Source: Pedobacter sp. Hv1
GTDB taxonomy: Bacteria; Bacteroidota; Bacteroidia; Sphingobacteriales; Sphingobacteriaceae
NCBI RefSeq assembly: GCF_001412215.1
Contig: NZ_LLWP01000008.1
Span: 1 to 64,000, forward strand
Length of the DNA: 64,000 nucleotides
Direction of reading: 5' to 3'
Position numbers and translations under genes: made by a program. The stretch's first letter is position 1. The number at the start of each line of letters is the position of its first letter. The notes beneath the pieces were generated by a model. That model had not been told where the DNA came from. It made no database searches and saw nothing but the letters and a program-made list of their open reading frames with translations. Positions 44,075 to 51,828 of this stretch are shown in pieces.

Positions 44075-45170
44075 GTTTAATTACTCCATTGTCTACTTCA
44101 AACAAAGTTACATCAACTTTAATCTCATTAAAAACAGAAAGTACTCTTTCTCTACCCGTATCTGTAATAAATATTTGTCCAAAATCATGATGAGAAACCA
44201 TCTTCATTAATTTATGAACTCGCAGGTCATCCAATTTATCAAAAATATCATCCAATAAGAGCAAAGGTTTAAAACCTTTAAATTTTTGCAGATAGCTATA
44301 TTGTGCCAATTTCAAGGCTATTAGAAAAGATTTTTGCTGCCCTTGCGAGCCAAATTTTTTCAATGCCATATCACTAATAGTAAACTGCAGCTCGTCTTTA
44401 TGTATGCCAGTAGTAGTTCTTTCTAATATCCTATCCTTTTCTATAGATTGAGCCAACAAATCTTCAAAGCTTTGCTCATTTAGCTGCGATTGGTAACTTA
44501 AAGAAACCTGTTCTGCATTATTGGTAATGTAACTGTAATGCTCATTAAAAAGCGGAATAAAATCTAATAGAAACTGTTTTCTCTTTTCAAAAATCTTCAC
44601 CCCAGAAGCAATCAGCTGCTCATCTAAAATCTGCAATAAAGTTACATCTAACTTCCTGGTAGCCGCTATTTGTTTCAATAAAGCATTGCGATTTAAAAGG
44701 TGTTTGTTATAAACAATCAGCTCATCGAGGTAATTGGAATCAGTTTGAGAGATGACATTGTCAATAAACCTACGTCGTTCTTCACTTCCATCCATAATCA
44801 GGTTAACATCATATGGAGAAATCATTACCAATGGAAAAAGTCCAATATGATTAGCCAGCTTGTCGTATTCTTTTTTATTACGCTTAAACTGCTTTTTTTG
44901 ATTACGTTTTAACCCACAGGTGATCTTTTCATTTTTCTCTTTTCTATCAAAATCTCCTTGCACCAAAAAAAGATCTTCATTTGCTTTAATCTGCTGGCTA
45001 TCAATAGGATTAAAATAGCTTTTGCAAAGACATAAATAGTGGATTGCATCCAATAAATTTGTTTTACCAGCCCCATTATTCCCTACAAAAGCATTTACAG
45101 TTTTAGAAAAACCAAGCTCGGCCGATGAATAATTTTTAAAATTGAGAAGTGTAATGTTTTTTAACCACAT
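44067..45170 (-). CDS. recF: DNA replication and repair protein RecF
   Basis: A 367-residue SMC-like ATPase. Walker A is GNNGAGKTNL at about 30-39 in the N-terminal segment; LVMISPYDVNLI and the ABC signature KFGSQGQQKSFLIALKLAQ follow; Walker B is LLLLDDIFDKLDD. It loads RecA on gapped DNA with RecOR. A -7 box TAACTTTG (45190-45183) ends 12 bases before the ATG, so the leader is very short. Confidence 0.96.
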   Translation of the reverse strand: MWLKNITLLNFKNYSSAELGFSKTVNAFVGNNGAGKTNLLDAIHYLCLCKSYFNPIDSQQIKANEDLFLVQGDFDRKEKNEKITCGLKRNQKKQFKRNKKEYDKLANHIGLFPLVMISPYDVNLIMDGSEERRRFIDNVISQTDSNYLDELIVYNKHLLNRNALLKQIAATRKLDVTLLQILDEQLIASGVKIFEKRKQFLLDFIPLFNEHYSYITNNAEQVSLSYQSQLNEQSFEDLLAQSIEKDRILERTTTGIHKDELQFTISDMALKKFGSQGQQKSFLIALKLAQYSYLQKFKGFKPLLLLDDIFDKLDDLRVHKLMKMVSHHDFGQIFITDTGRERVLSVFNEIKVDVTLFEVDNGVIKHA

Positions 45171-45244
45171 AGTTTATAGCTTCAAAGTTACCTTTTTTAC
45201 GGCTGCTAATTCATTAAAGTTTAATTAAATAGTTAAAAAAGGGG

Positions 45245-45274
45245 TTGATACTTTGATTGAAAAATGTATTTTTG
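45245..45274 (+). promoter_or_regulatory. TTG-N19-TATTTTTG promoter
   Basis: TTG (45245-45247), 19 bases, then TATTTTTG (45267-45274) fits the Bacteroidota consensus exactly. It lies 21 bases before the TPR gene. Confidence 0.75.
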
Positions 45275-45295
45275 CAATCTCAATTTTTTAAATAA

Positions 45296-45964
45296 ATGTC
45301 TACAACAGATAAAACGATAACGCAACCCGTTAGAAAAGGTGGTTTTTTAGAAGAGAATGGTAAAAGCTTATTATTTATAGCCATTGCTATTTTAGCTTTA
45401 GCAGCAATAGCTGTTTATTATTTTTACTCTTACTTGCCAAACAGAGCAGAATTAGCTGCTGGCCAGATGTATAAATCAGAGCAATACGTAGGTGTAGACT
45501 CTTTAGCTAACAAAGCAATCAATGGCGAAGGTGGTTATCCTGGTCTTGAAAAAATTGCAGCAGAATACGACAATACCAAATCTGCTAATTTAGCTAACCT
45601 TTATTTAGGTGGTATCTATTTGCGTAAAGGCGAATATAAAAAAGCAACAGAAGCTTTAGGAAAATATACAGCTACTGGTAGCCCAGTTGCAGATCCATTG
45701 GCTTTAGGTTTATTAGGCGATGCTTATAGCGAACTGAAAGACTACAAACAAGCAGCTACTTATTATCAAAAAGCTGCAGACAAAGCAAGCAACAAATTCA
45801 CTTCGCCAATGTTCTTAAAAAAACTAGGTCTAGTTAATGAGACTTTGAAAGATTTTAAAGCAGCAGTAGATGCTTATACCAAAATCAAAACCCAATATCC
45901 TGCAAGTCAAGAAGCGGCTATGATTGACGAGTACATTGCACGTGCAGAAGCTCAAGTAAAATAG
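45296..45964 (+). CDS. membrane-anchored TPR protein
   Basis: A 222-residue protein with a cytosolic N-terminus, one transmembrane helix at about 24-46 (LFIAIAILALAAIAVYYFYSYL), and a periplasmic region containing about four tetratricopeptide-like repeats (ANLYLGGIYLRKGEYKKATEALGKY; LLGDAYSELKDYKQAATYYQKA). The arrangement resembles YfgM, a SecYEG-associated chaperone adaptor. Function in this organism is unproven. It has its own promoter and terminator. Confidence 0.82.
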   Translation: MSTTDKTITQPVRKGGFLEENGKSLLFIAIAILALAAIAVYYFYSYLPNRAELAAGQMYKSEQYVGVDSLANKAINGEGGYPGLEKIAAEYDNTKSANLANLYLGGIYLRKGEYKKATEALGKYTATGSPVADPLALGLLGDAYSELKDYKQAATYYQKAADKASNKFTSPMFLKKLGLVNETLKDFKAAVDAYTKIKTQYPASQEAAMIDEYIARAEAQVK

Positions 45965-45992
45965 TTCTCCATTTATAATGGATTAAAAATAT

Positions 45993-46022
45993 AAAGACTC
46001 TGTTAGCGCAGGGTCTTTTTTT
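45993..46022 (+). terminator. terminator after TPR gene
   Basis: Stem AAAGACTCTG/CAGGGTCTTT with one G-T pair, six-base loop and T7 tail. Confidence 0.88.
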
Positions 46023-46075
46023 GTTTCCTAACACTATTCAAACATTTCAACTTTAAAACCTTTCGGCAGAAAGCT

Positions 46076-46083
46076 TATCTTTG
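46076..46083 (+). promoter_or_regulatory. -7 box TATCTTTG four bases before ribH
   Basis: TATCTTTG is followed by CAAC and the ATG of ribH, so transcription should start at or beside the start codon. Confidence 0.55.
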
Positions 46084-46087
46084 CAAC

Positions 46088-46579
46088 ATGGCAACACATC
46101 TTAAAAACCTTTCAGACTTTTCACATACCACTATTCCAAACGGGGCTACTTATAAAATTGCAATTGTAGTAGCAGAATGGAATGCTAAAATTACTGGTGC
46201 ACTTTACCAAGGTGCTTATGATACATTAATCAAACATGGGGTAAAGGAAGAAAATATCATTTCTATGCCTGTACCCGGAAGTTTTGAGCTTACAGGTGCT
46301 GCAGAAATTTTATTGACAAAACGAAACGATTTAGATGCTGTAATTTGTTTAGGCTGTGTGATACAGGGAGACACCAAACATTTTGATTTCATTTGCGAGG
46401 CAGTTGCAAATGGAGTGACGAATGTTGGTATTAAACACAGTAAACCTGTAATTTTTGGTGTATTAACTACTAACGATGAGCAGCAAGCGATAGATAGAGC
46501 AGGCGGCAAACATGGTAACAAAGGTGATGAAGCAGCTATAACCGCCTTAAAAATGGCTTATTTTTCTGCAACAATTTAA
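46088..46579 (+). CDS. ribH: 6,7-dimethyl-8-ribityllumazine synthase
   Basis: A 163-residue riboflavin-pathway enzyme condensing 5-amino-6-ribitylaminouracil with dihydroxybutanone phosphate. Conserved parts are VVAEWNAKIT, VPGSFELTGAAEIL, VICLGCVIQGDTKHFDFICEAVANG and the C-terminal RAGGKHGNKGDEAAITALKM. The protein forms icosahedral or pentameric shells. It is preceded by a -7 box only four bases away, so no ordinary ribosome-binding site exists. Confidence 0.95.
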   Translation: MATHLKNLSDFSHTTIPNGATYKIAIVVAEWNAKITGALYQGAYDTLIKHGVKEENIISMPVPGSFELTGAAEILLTKRNDLDAVICLGCVIQGDTKHFDFICEAVANGVTNVGIKHSKPVIFGVLTTNDEQQAIDRAGGKHGNKGDEAAITALKMAYFSATI

Positions 46580-46649
46580 TAAAGCCATACGTTATTCATA
46601 AAAAATTGTAATTTAGGGCATTAGCAAAATTCTTTAATACCAAACACGA

Positions 46650-46769
46650 ATGAAAAAAATAGCCATTCTATTATTATTTATGTTTTGTGCTATTGCGATA
46701 TTAGAATCTTGTTCTTCTAAGGTATGCCCTGCTTACAGCACTTATCCAGAAGGAAGAAAAAGAAGATAA
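46650..46769 (+). CDS. very small lipoprotein (39 aa)
   Basis: A 39-codon frame encoding MKKIAILLLFMFCAIAILES followed by lipobox Cys21 and a mature part of 19 residues including CPAYSTYPEGRKRR. The signal peptide, lipobox (LESC) and a basic C-terminus are all present. The stop is two bases before the ATG of the bacilliredoxin gene, so the two are translationally linked. Short CPAY-type lipoproteins occur in Bacteroidota, from memory; function unknown. Confidence 0.7.
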   Translation: MKKIAILLLFMFCAIAILESCSSKVCPAYSTYPEGRKRR

Positions 46770-46771
46770 AA

Positions 46772-47104
46772 ATGCAGTGGATTGACATTACGGATCTTGA
46801 ACAGATCAACAACATTAAAAAAGCGGAAGGTTACAGTGTTATTTTTAAACACAGTACCCGTTGTTCAATTAGCTTAATGGCTAAAAAACATTTTGAGTTA
46901 GACTGGGATGCTATTCCAGCCAATACACCGCTCTACTTTTTAGATTTAATTAGCCATAGAGACATCTCTGCTTATATTGCAGAGGTCTTCCAGGTTCATC
47001 ACGAATCGCCTCAAATGCTTTTGATCAAAGATGGCGAATGTATTTTAGATACTTCACACGGTGAAATTTCTGCAGAGGAGATTGTAGAATCAATTTTAGC
47101 CTAA
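46772..47104 (+). CDS. ytxJ: monothiol bacilliredoxin, YtxJ/BrxC family
   Basis: A 110-residue thioredoxin-fold protein with one active-site Cys (C31) in KHSTRCSIS, as in YtxJ/BrxC, which reduces protein-bacillithiol mixed disulfides. ESPQMLLIKDGECILDTSHGEIS is the conserved C-terminal half with the cis-Pro. The frame extends upstream to 46724 across the small lipoprotein gene; ATG at 46772 is the standard start. Confidence 0.9.
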   Translation: MQWIDITDLEQINNIKKAEGYSVIFKHSTRCSISLMAKKHFELDWDAIPANTPLYFLDLISHRDISAYIAEVFQVHHESPQMLLIKDGECILDTSHGEISAEEIVESILA

Positions 47105-47132
47105 GTATAATATTTAAAGGTAACTCTTACTG

Positions 47133-47170
47133 AAAGCATCCTAACTTGTAACAAAGTATAGGATGCTTTT
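47133..47170. terminator. terminator between ytxJ and mqo
   Basis: An 11-bp stem AAAGCATCCTA/TAGGATGCTTT with a 15-base loop and T-rich tail; the two genes converge. Confidence 0.85.
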
Positions 47171-47180
47171 AATTTAAATG

Positions 47181-48698
47181 TTAGTTTGCCACTAAACTAT
47201 TTAATTTCAATACCGCAGAAGTCCTTTCTCTGGTTTCATTGCATAGCGTTTCACTATCGGCCAATTTCTCGCCATAAGTTGGAATCATTGTTCTAATTTT
47301 TGTTTGCCATTGCGCAGTCTGTAATTTCTTTTTAAAACAACGATCTAATAAATCGAGCATAATAGAAACAGCTGTTGACGCTCCAGGCGAAGCACCTAAT
47401 AATGCCGCTATTGAACCATCAGCTGCACTTACTACCTCAGTCCCAAATTCTAAAATTCCACCTTCTTTTTCATCTTTTTTAATTACCTGCACTCTTTGTC
47501 CTGCTGTTTCCAGCTCCCAATCTTTGATATCTGCATTAGGTAGGTATTCTTTTAATGCTTCAAATCTATCTTCTGGCGATTGACGCACCTGATCAATCAG
47601 GTATTTTGTTAAGTCCAGGTTATGCAACCCTGCCGAAATCATTGGACGGATGTTATTGAATTTAATAGACAAGGGCAAATCCAAAAATGATCCGTTTTTC
47701 AAAAACTTGGTAGAAAAACCAGCATAAGGGCCAAACAATAAAGCCTGTTTACCATTAATGATTCTTGTATCTAAATGTGGCACAGACATCGGTGGTGCAC
47801 CAACAGCTGCCTTACCATAAACCTTTGCATGGTGACGGGCAATTACTGCTTCGTTGGTACATTTTAGCCATTGTCCACTTACCGGAAAACCACCAAAACC
47901 TCTTCCCTCTGGAATACCTGATTTTTCTAACAGTGGCAACGAACCCCCACCCGCACCAATAAATACAAATTTGGCCAAGCGATTACTCTTTTCGCCTGTT
48001 TCTAAATTTTTAACTTTGATTTTCCAGTCGCCATTATCCATTTTATCTAGCTCACGTATTTCGTGATGAAAATGCAAGCTTACCTTTGGTTGTTTACTTA
48101 AATAGCTAAACATTTCACGAGTTAAAGAACCGAAATTCACATCTGTTCCTAAATCCATTTTTGTTGCCGCCACTTTTTCCTTTTTTGACCTGCCTTCCAT
48201 TACCAATGGTGCCCAGTCTTTAATGGTTACAAAGTCTTCGCTATACTGCATATCTTCAAAAAGATTGCATTTTTGCAAAGCTTCGTACCTTGTTTTTAAA
48301 AAATCGACATTATCCTTACCCCAAACAAAACTCATGTGGGGAATATTTCTAATAAATAAATGAGGATCTGATAGGATTTCTTTTTCTACCAAATAAGTCC
48401 AGAATTGTTTAGATACCTCGAAAGACTCAGCTATTTGCGTGGCCTTTTTAATTTCTACTGCACCACTTTCATTTTGTGGCGTGTAATTTAATTCGCAAAA
48501 AGCCGAATGCCCCGTACCTGCATTATTCCAAGCGTCAGAACTTTCTGCCGCAGCAATATCTAAGCGCTCATAAATTTCGATACTCAAATCTGGTTCTAAT
48601 TCTTTTAAAATTAAACCAAGCGTGGCACTCATGATACCTGCACCAATTAAAATCACATCTGCGTCGGTTTCAACAACCGTCTTTCTTTTTCTGCCCAT
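47181..48698 (-). CDS. mqo: malate:quinone oxidoreductase
   Basis: A 505-residue FAD enzyme. The dinucleotide fold is VILIGAGIMSATLG at about 15-28; SDAWNNAGTGHSAFCELNYTP, SLTREMF, PVSGQWLKCTNEAV and GASPGASTAVSIML are diagnostic of Mqo. It oxidises malate to oxaloacetate and passes electrons to menaquinone at the membrane. A -7 box TAAATTTG (48801-48794) lies about 95 bases upstream on the minus strand. Confidence 0.96.
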   Translation of the reverse strand: MGRKRKTVVETDADVILIGAGIMSATLGLILKELEPDLSIEIYERLDIAAAESSDAWNNAGTGHSAFCELNYTPQNESGAVEIKKATQIAESFEVSKQFWTYLVEKEILSDPHLFIRNIPHMSFVWGKDNVDFLKTRYEALQKCNLFEDMQYSEDFVTIKDWAPLVMEGRSKKEKVAATKMDLGTDVNFGSLTREMFSYLSKQPKVSLHFHHEIRELDKMDNGDWKIKVKNLETGEKSNRLAKFVFIGAGGGSLPLLEKSGIPEGRGFGGFPVSGQWLKCTNEAVIARHHAKVYGKAAVGAPPMSVPHLDTRIINGKQALLFGPYAGFSTKFLKNGSFLDLPLSIKFNNIRPMISAGLHNLDLTKYLIDQVRQSPEDRFEALKEYLPNADIKDWELETAGQRVQVIKKDEKEGGILEFGTEVVSAADGSIAALLGASPGASTAVSIMLDLLDRCFKKKLQTAQWQTKIRTMIPTYGEKLADSETLCNETRERTSAVLKLNSLVAN

Positions 48699-48970
48699 TA
48701 CTAAACAACCAATATAAATATCTGCTATTCTAAAGCAGAATCAATGCCAAGAATCTTACCAAATCGTCAAAATATTCTAATATTTTAACGCTACAAATTT
48801 AAAGGTTTGAGAGAAAATATTTTGATTTTAACAACATAATTTTACCTAAAAAAGAAAAACATAGAAAAATAACATCCTTTTCAACTTTAAAATGCGATAA
48901 AATAAAAAAATCATTAGATTTTAAACCAAAATCATCAATTTTACAACACATTAAACACAAATGCTATAAA
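48699..48970. other. AT-rich spacer between mqo and GNAT gene
   Basis: This 272-base divergent spacer is poor in G and C and contains only the mqo -7 box at 48794-48801. No other structure is seen. Confidence 0.6.
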
Positions 48971-49405
48971 ATGGAGATATTTAAACTGCAATCTTTAAAT
49001 CTAAGCGATGCTGAACAACTTACTGCATTATCCGTTCAGCTTGGCTATGGAAATGACTTCAACTTGCTTTTTGAACGCACAAAAAAAATTATCGAAACAG
49101 CAGACAATTGCGTGTTTGTTGCAAAATCAGGAGATAAAATTGTAGGGTGGATCCATGGCTTTATTGCATTGAGGATCGAAACCCCACTTTTTGTAGAAAT
49201 TGCAGGACTAGTTGTATCGCAAGACTTCAGAAAACAGCACATTGGTAAAAATTTGATTAATGCCGTAAAAGAATGGAGTATTTCAGTAGGTATTTACAAA
49301 GTGAGGCTAAGGTGTAATGTGATTAGAACAGAGAGCCATAAATTTTATAAGAATCTCGGTTTTGAACAAAACAAGCAACAGATGGTGTTCGAAATGGACA
49401 TTTAA
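48971..49405 (+). CDS. GNAT family N-acetyltransferase
   Basis: A 144-residue acetyltransferase: the acetyl-CoA-binding motif A is at about 76-93 (GLVVSQDFRKQHIGKNLI, with R-x-x-x-I-G in the Q/RxxGxG/A pattern) and motif B is ESHKFYKNLGFEQN. The acceptor is unknown. It is divergent from mqo and followed after 79 bases by lipA with its own promoter. Confidence 0.85.
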   Translation: MEIFKLQSLNLSDAEQLTALSVQLGYGNDFNLLFERTKKIIETADNCVFVAKSGDKIVGWIHGFIALRIETPLFVEIAGLVVSQDFRKQHIGKNLINAVKEWSISVGIYKVRLRCNVIRTESHKFYKNLGFEQNKQQMVFEMDI

Positions 49406-49448
49406 TCCAGCCTAGCCAAAAACATTACAAGTGCTAAACATTTAAGGA

Positions 49449-49480
49449 TTGCAACATTTCAATCCTATTGCTTAACTTTG
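49449..49480 (+). promoter_or_regulatory. TTG-N21-TAACTTTG promoter of lipA
   Basis: TTG (49449-49451), 21 bases, TAACTTTG (49473-49480), then TATC and the ATG at 49485. The predicted start of transcription is at the start codon. Confidence 0.7.
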
Positions 49481-49484
49481 TATC

Positions 49485-50366
49485 ATGATAGAACTTCCTG
49501 TAGTTCCTGCTGTAACAGAAAAGCCACGCAAACCAGATTGGTTAAGGGTTAAATTACCGGTTGGTAAAGAATATGCACAAGTAAGAAGCCTTGTTGACAC
49601 CCATAAACTGCATACGATTTGCGAAAGTGGCAATTGCCCGAATATGGGCGAGTGTTGGGGTGCCGGCACAGCTACTTTTATGATTTTAGGCAACATCTGT
49701 ACCCGTTCCTGCTCTTTTTGCGCTGTAGCCACAGGAAGGCCTTTAGCAGTTGATATTGATGAGCCTGCTCGTGTAGCAAATTCAGTAAAACTGATGAACG
49801 TAAAACATTGCGTGATTACCTCTGTAGACCGTGATGACCTAAAAGACGGTGGTTCTATTATTTGGGCCGAAACCTTACAAGCCATTAGAAGAGAAAGCCC
49901 TCAAACAACTCTAGAAACTTTAATTCCAGATTTTAAAGGTCAATGGGATAATTTATACCGTGTACTGGAAGAAAGACCAGAAGTAATGTCGCACAATGTT
50001 GAAACAGTGAGACGATTAACCAAACAAGTACGTATCCAGGCTAAATACGACAGAAGTTTAGAGGCTTTGAAAAGAATTTCGGAATTTGGCCTAAGAACAA
50101 AAACAGGAATTATGTTGGGTTTGGGCGAAACGGAAGACGATGTTTTAGAGGCAATGGATGATTTGGTAGCCAATGGTGTACATATTTTAACTTTAGGCCA
50201 ATATTTACAGCCTACAAGAAACCACCATCCTGTTGTTGATTGGATACATCCAGATCAATTTGCTAAATACAAAGAAATAGGCTTGTCCAAAGGTTTAAGA
50301 TATGTAGAAAGTGGACCATTGGTACGTTCTTCTTATCATGCAGAAAAACATTTATTCGATTTCTAG
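49485..50366 (+). CDS. lipA: lipoyl synthase
   Basis: A 293-residue radical SAM enzyme inserting sulfur into protein-bound octanoate. The auxiliary cluster cysteines are C46, C51 and C57 and the SAM cluster cysteines C72, C76 and C79 (CTRSCSFC). [37 protein letters not shown] and a terminal [11 protein letters not shown] (with the Ser that ligates the auxiliary cluster) are present. It requires Fe-S carriers such as the one at 12875. Confidence 0.96.
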   Translation: MIELPVVPAVTEKPRKPDWLRVKLPVGKEYAQVRSLVDTHKLHTICESGNCPNMGECWGAGTATFMILGNICTRSCSFCAVATGRPLAVDIDEPARVANSVKLMNVKHCVITSVDRDDLKDGGSIIWAETLQAIRRESPQTTLETLIPDFKGQWDNLYRVLEERPEVMSHNVETVRRLTKQVRIQAKYDRSLEALKRISEFGLRTKTGIMLGLGETEDDVLEAMDDLVANGVHILTLGQYLQPTRNHHPVVDWIHPDQFAKYKEIGLSKGLRYVESGPLVRSSYHAEKHLFDF

Positions 50367-50429
50367 TGTTTTAATCATTAATTAAAGAAATCATTTTCAA
50401 TTGGTATAAGTTTCTGTATATTAGTAACC

Positions 50430-50981
50430 TTGGCAACAACAAAAAAAATATCTCTTTCTGAAGAAGAATTGGTTAACGCCCTCAAAAGACAGGATACGGT
50501 AGCAATCAAGGCACTGTACGACATGTATTCGGGTGCTTTGCTGGGTGTAATTTCGCGTATTATACAACATACAGAGGTAGCCGAAGATTTATTACAAGAA
50601 ACTTTCGTTAAAATATGGAACTCTGCTGGTAGTTACGATGCTTCTAAAGGTCGTTTATTTACATGGATGATGAATGTTGCCCGTAATTTAGCCATTGACA
50701 AATTGCGCTCGAAAGACTTTAAAAATGCCAATAAAAACCAAGACATAGAAAATAACGTAGATTTCATTGACCAGCAAAAGAAGGTCAGTTTTAATGCCGA
50801 TGTTTTGGGACTAAAAGACATGGTAATTAACCTTAAACCCGAGTTTAAAGATGTTTTAGACATGGTTTATTTTAAAGGTTACACCCATGTTGAAGCAGCA
50901 GAAGAACTGAACCTACCTTTGGGCACTGTAAAAACACGTGTTCGGATGGCCATATTAGAATTGAGGAAAAAATTTAATTGA
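50430..50981 (+). CDS. ECF RNA polymerase sigma factor
   Basis: A 183-residue sigma70-family factor: region 2 at about 20-95 (VAEDLLQETFVKIWNSAGSYDASKGRLFTWMMNVARN by parts) and region 4 at about 125-180 (LKPEFKDVLDMVYFKGYTHVEAAEELNLPLGTVKTRVRMA by parts). The first usable codon is TTG at 50430; the next Met is residue 32, which would cut into region 2, so the TTG is retained. It is followed after one base by its cognate anti-sigma gene. Resembles the SigK-RskA class. Confidence 0.9.
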   Translation: MATTKKISLSEEELVNALKRQDTVAIKALYDMYSGALLGVISRIIQHTEVAEDLLQETFVKIWNSAGSYDASKGRLFTWMMNVARNLAIDKLRSKDFKNANKNQDIENNVDFIDQQKKVSFNADVLGLKDMVINLKPEFKDVLDMVYFKGYTHVEAAEELNLPLGTVKTRVRMAILELRKKFN

Positions 50982-50982
50982 G

Positions 50983-51828
50983 GTGGAAGTGGAAGAAGTA
51001 AAAGCATATATCGAATCAGGCATACTTGAACTTTACGTTTTAGGGCAGTTAAACACCCAAGAATGTAGTGAAGTTGAAGCTATGGCCAATAAGTATCCAG
51101 AGGTTAAAGCAGAACTTTCTGCTATTGAGCTTGCTTTGGAATCTTATGCACTTGAAAATGCTGTTGCCCCATCAAGTGCACTTGAAGAGAAAATACTAGC
51201 CCAGTTCAATACCAACACAATTACTGAAAAATTACCTGAACCAAAAGTTGTGCCTTTATACGAAGGACAAAAAGATGGAACCGTAAGAACATTACGCTTT
51301 GCATTAATTGCCTGTAGTATTTTATTGGTAGTAAGCTTAGGCGCTTTATTTTCTGCACATAACGATTTGAGCCAGGCCAACGAGCAAATTGCTACATTAA
51401 GCCTCGACAAAGAAAAGTTTGCATCTACTGTTTCTAAACTACAGTTTGATAAAAGTGGAATGGAAAACAGAATTGCCATGACGGAAACTAACGAGTGGGC
51501 AACTGTAAAATTGGCTGGTGTGAAAGATTCTCCAAAAGCAAAAATGTTGGTGTACTGGAATAAAAATAACAAAAACATTTTGATCAATTACGCTGCTATG
51601 GATTTGCCTAAAACAGATCAGGCACACGAATATCAGTTATGGGCACTTGTTGATGGCAAACCAGTAAGTTTAGGTGTATTTGGCAATACCGACAATGCTA
51701 AAGAAGCTGTTAAACAAATGGAAACGATAGCAAAAGCACAGGCCTTTGCTGTAACCATTGAGCCTACAGGTGGAAGCCAAAATCCTACCATGGAAAAAAT
51801 GGTAGTAATGGGTGGCGTTACCATCTAA
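50983..51828 (+). CDS. RskA-type anti-sigma factor
   Basis: A 281-residue single-pass membrane protein: N-terminal anti-sigma domain at 1-95 (YIESGILELYVLGQLNTQE), transmembrane helix at about 107-126 (ALIACSILLVVSLGALFSA), a short coiled coil and the periplasmic RskA domain at about 160-281 (VYWNKNNKNILINYAAMDLP, AHEYQLWALVDGKPVSLGVF, VTIEPTGGSQNPTMEKMV). It should hold the adjacent sigma factor at the membrane until a signal cleaves it. Start is GTG at 50983. Its end overlaps the convergent NAD(P)HX repair gene by four bases. Confidence 0.9.
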   Translation: MEVEEVKAYIESGILELYVLGQLNTQECSEVEAMANKYPEVKAELSAIELALESYALENAVAPSSALEEKILAQFNTNTITEKLPEPKVVPLYEGQKDGTVRTLRFALIACSILLVVSLGALFSAHNDLSQANEQIATLSLDKEKFASTVSKLQFDKSGMENRIAMTETNEWATVKLAGVKDSPKAKMLVYWNKNNKNILINYAAMDLPKTDQAHEYQLWALVDGKPVSLGVFGNTDNAKEAVKQMETIAKAQAFAVTIEPTGGSQNPTMEKMVVMGGVTI

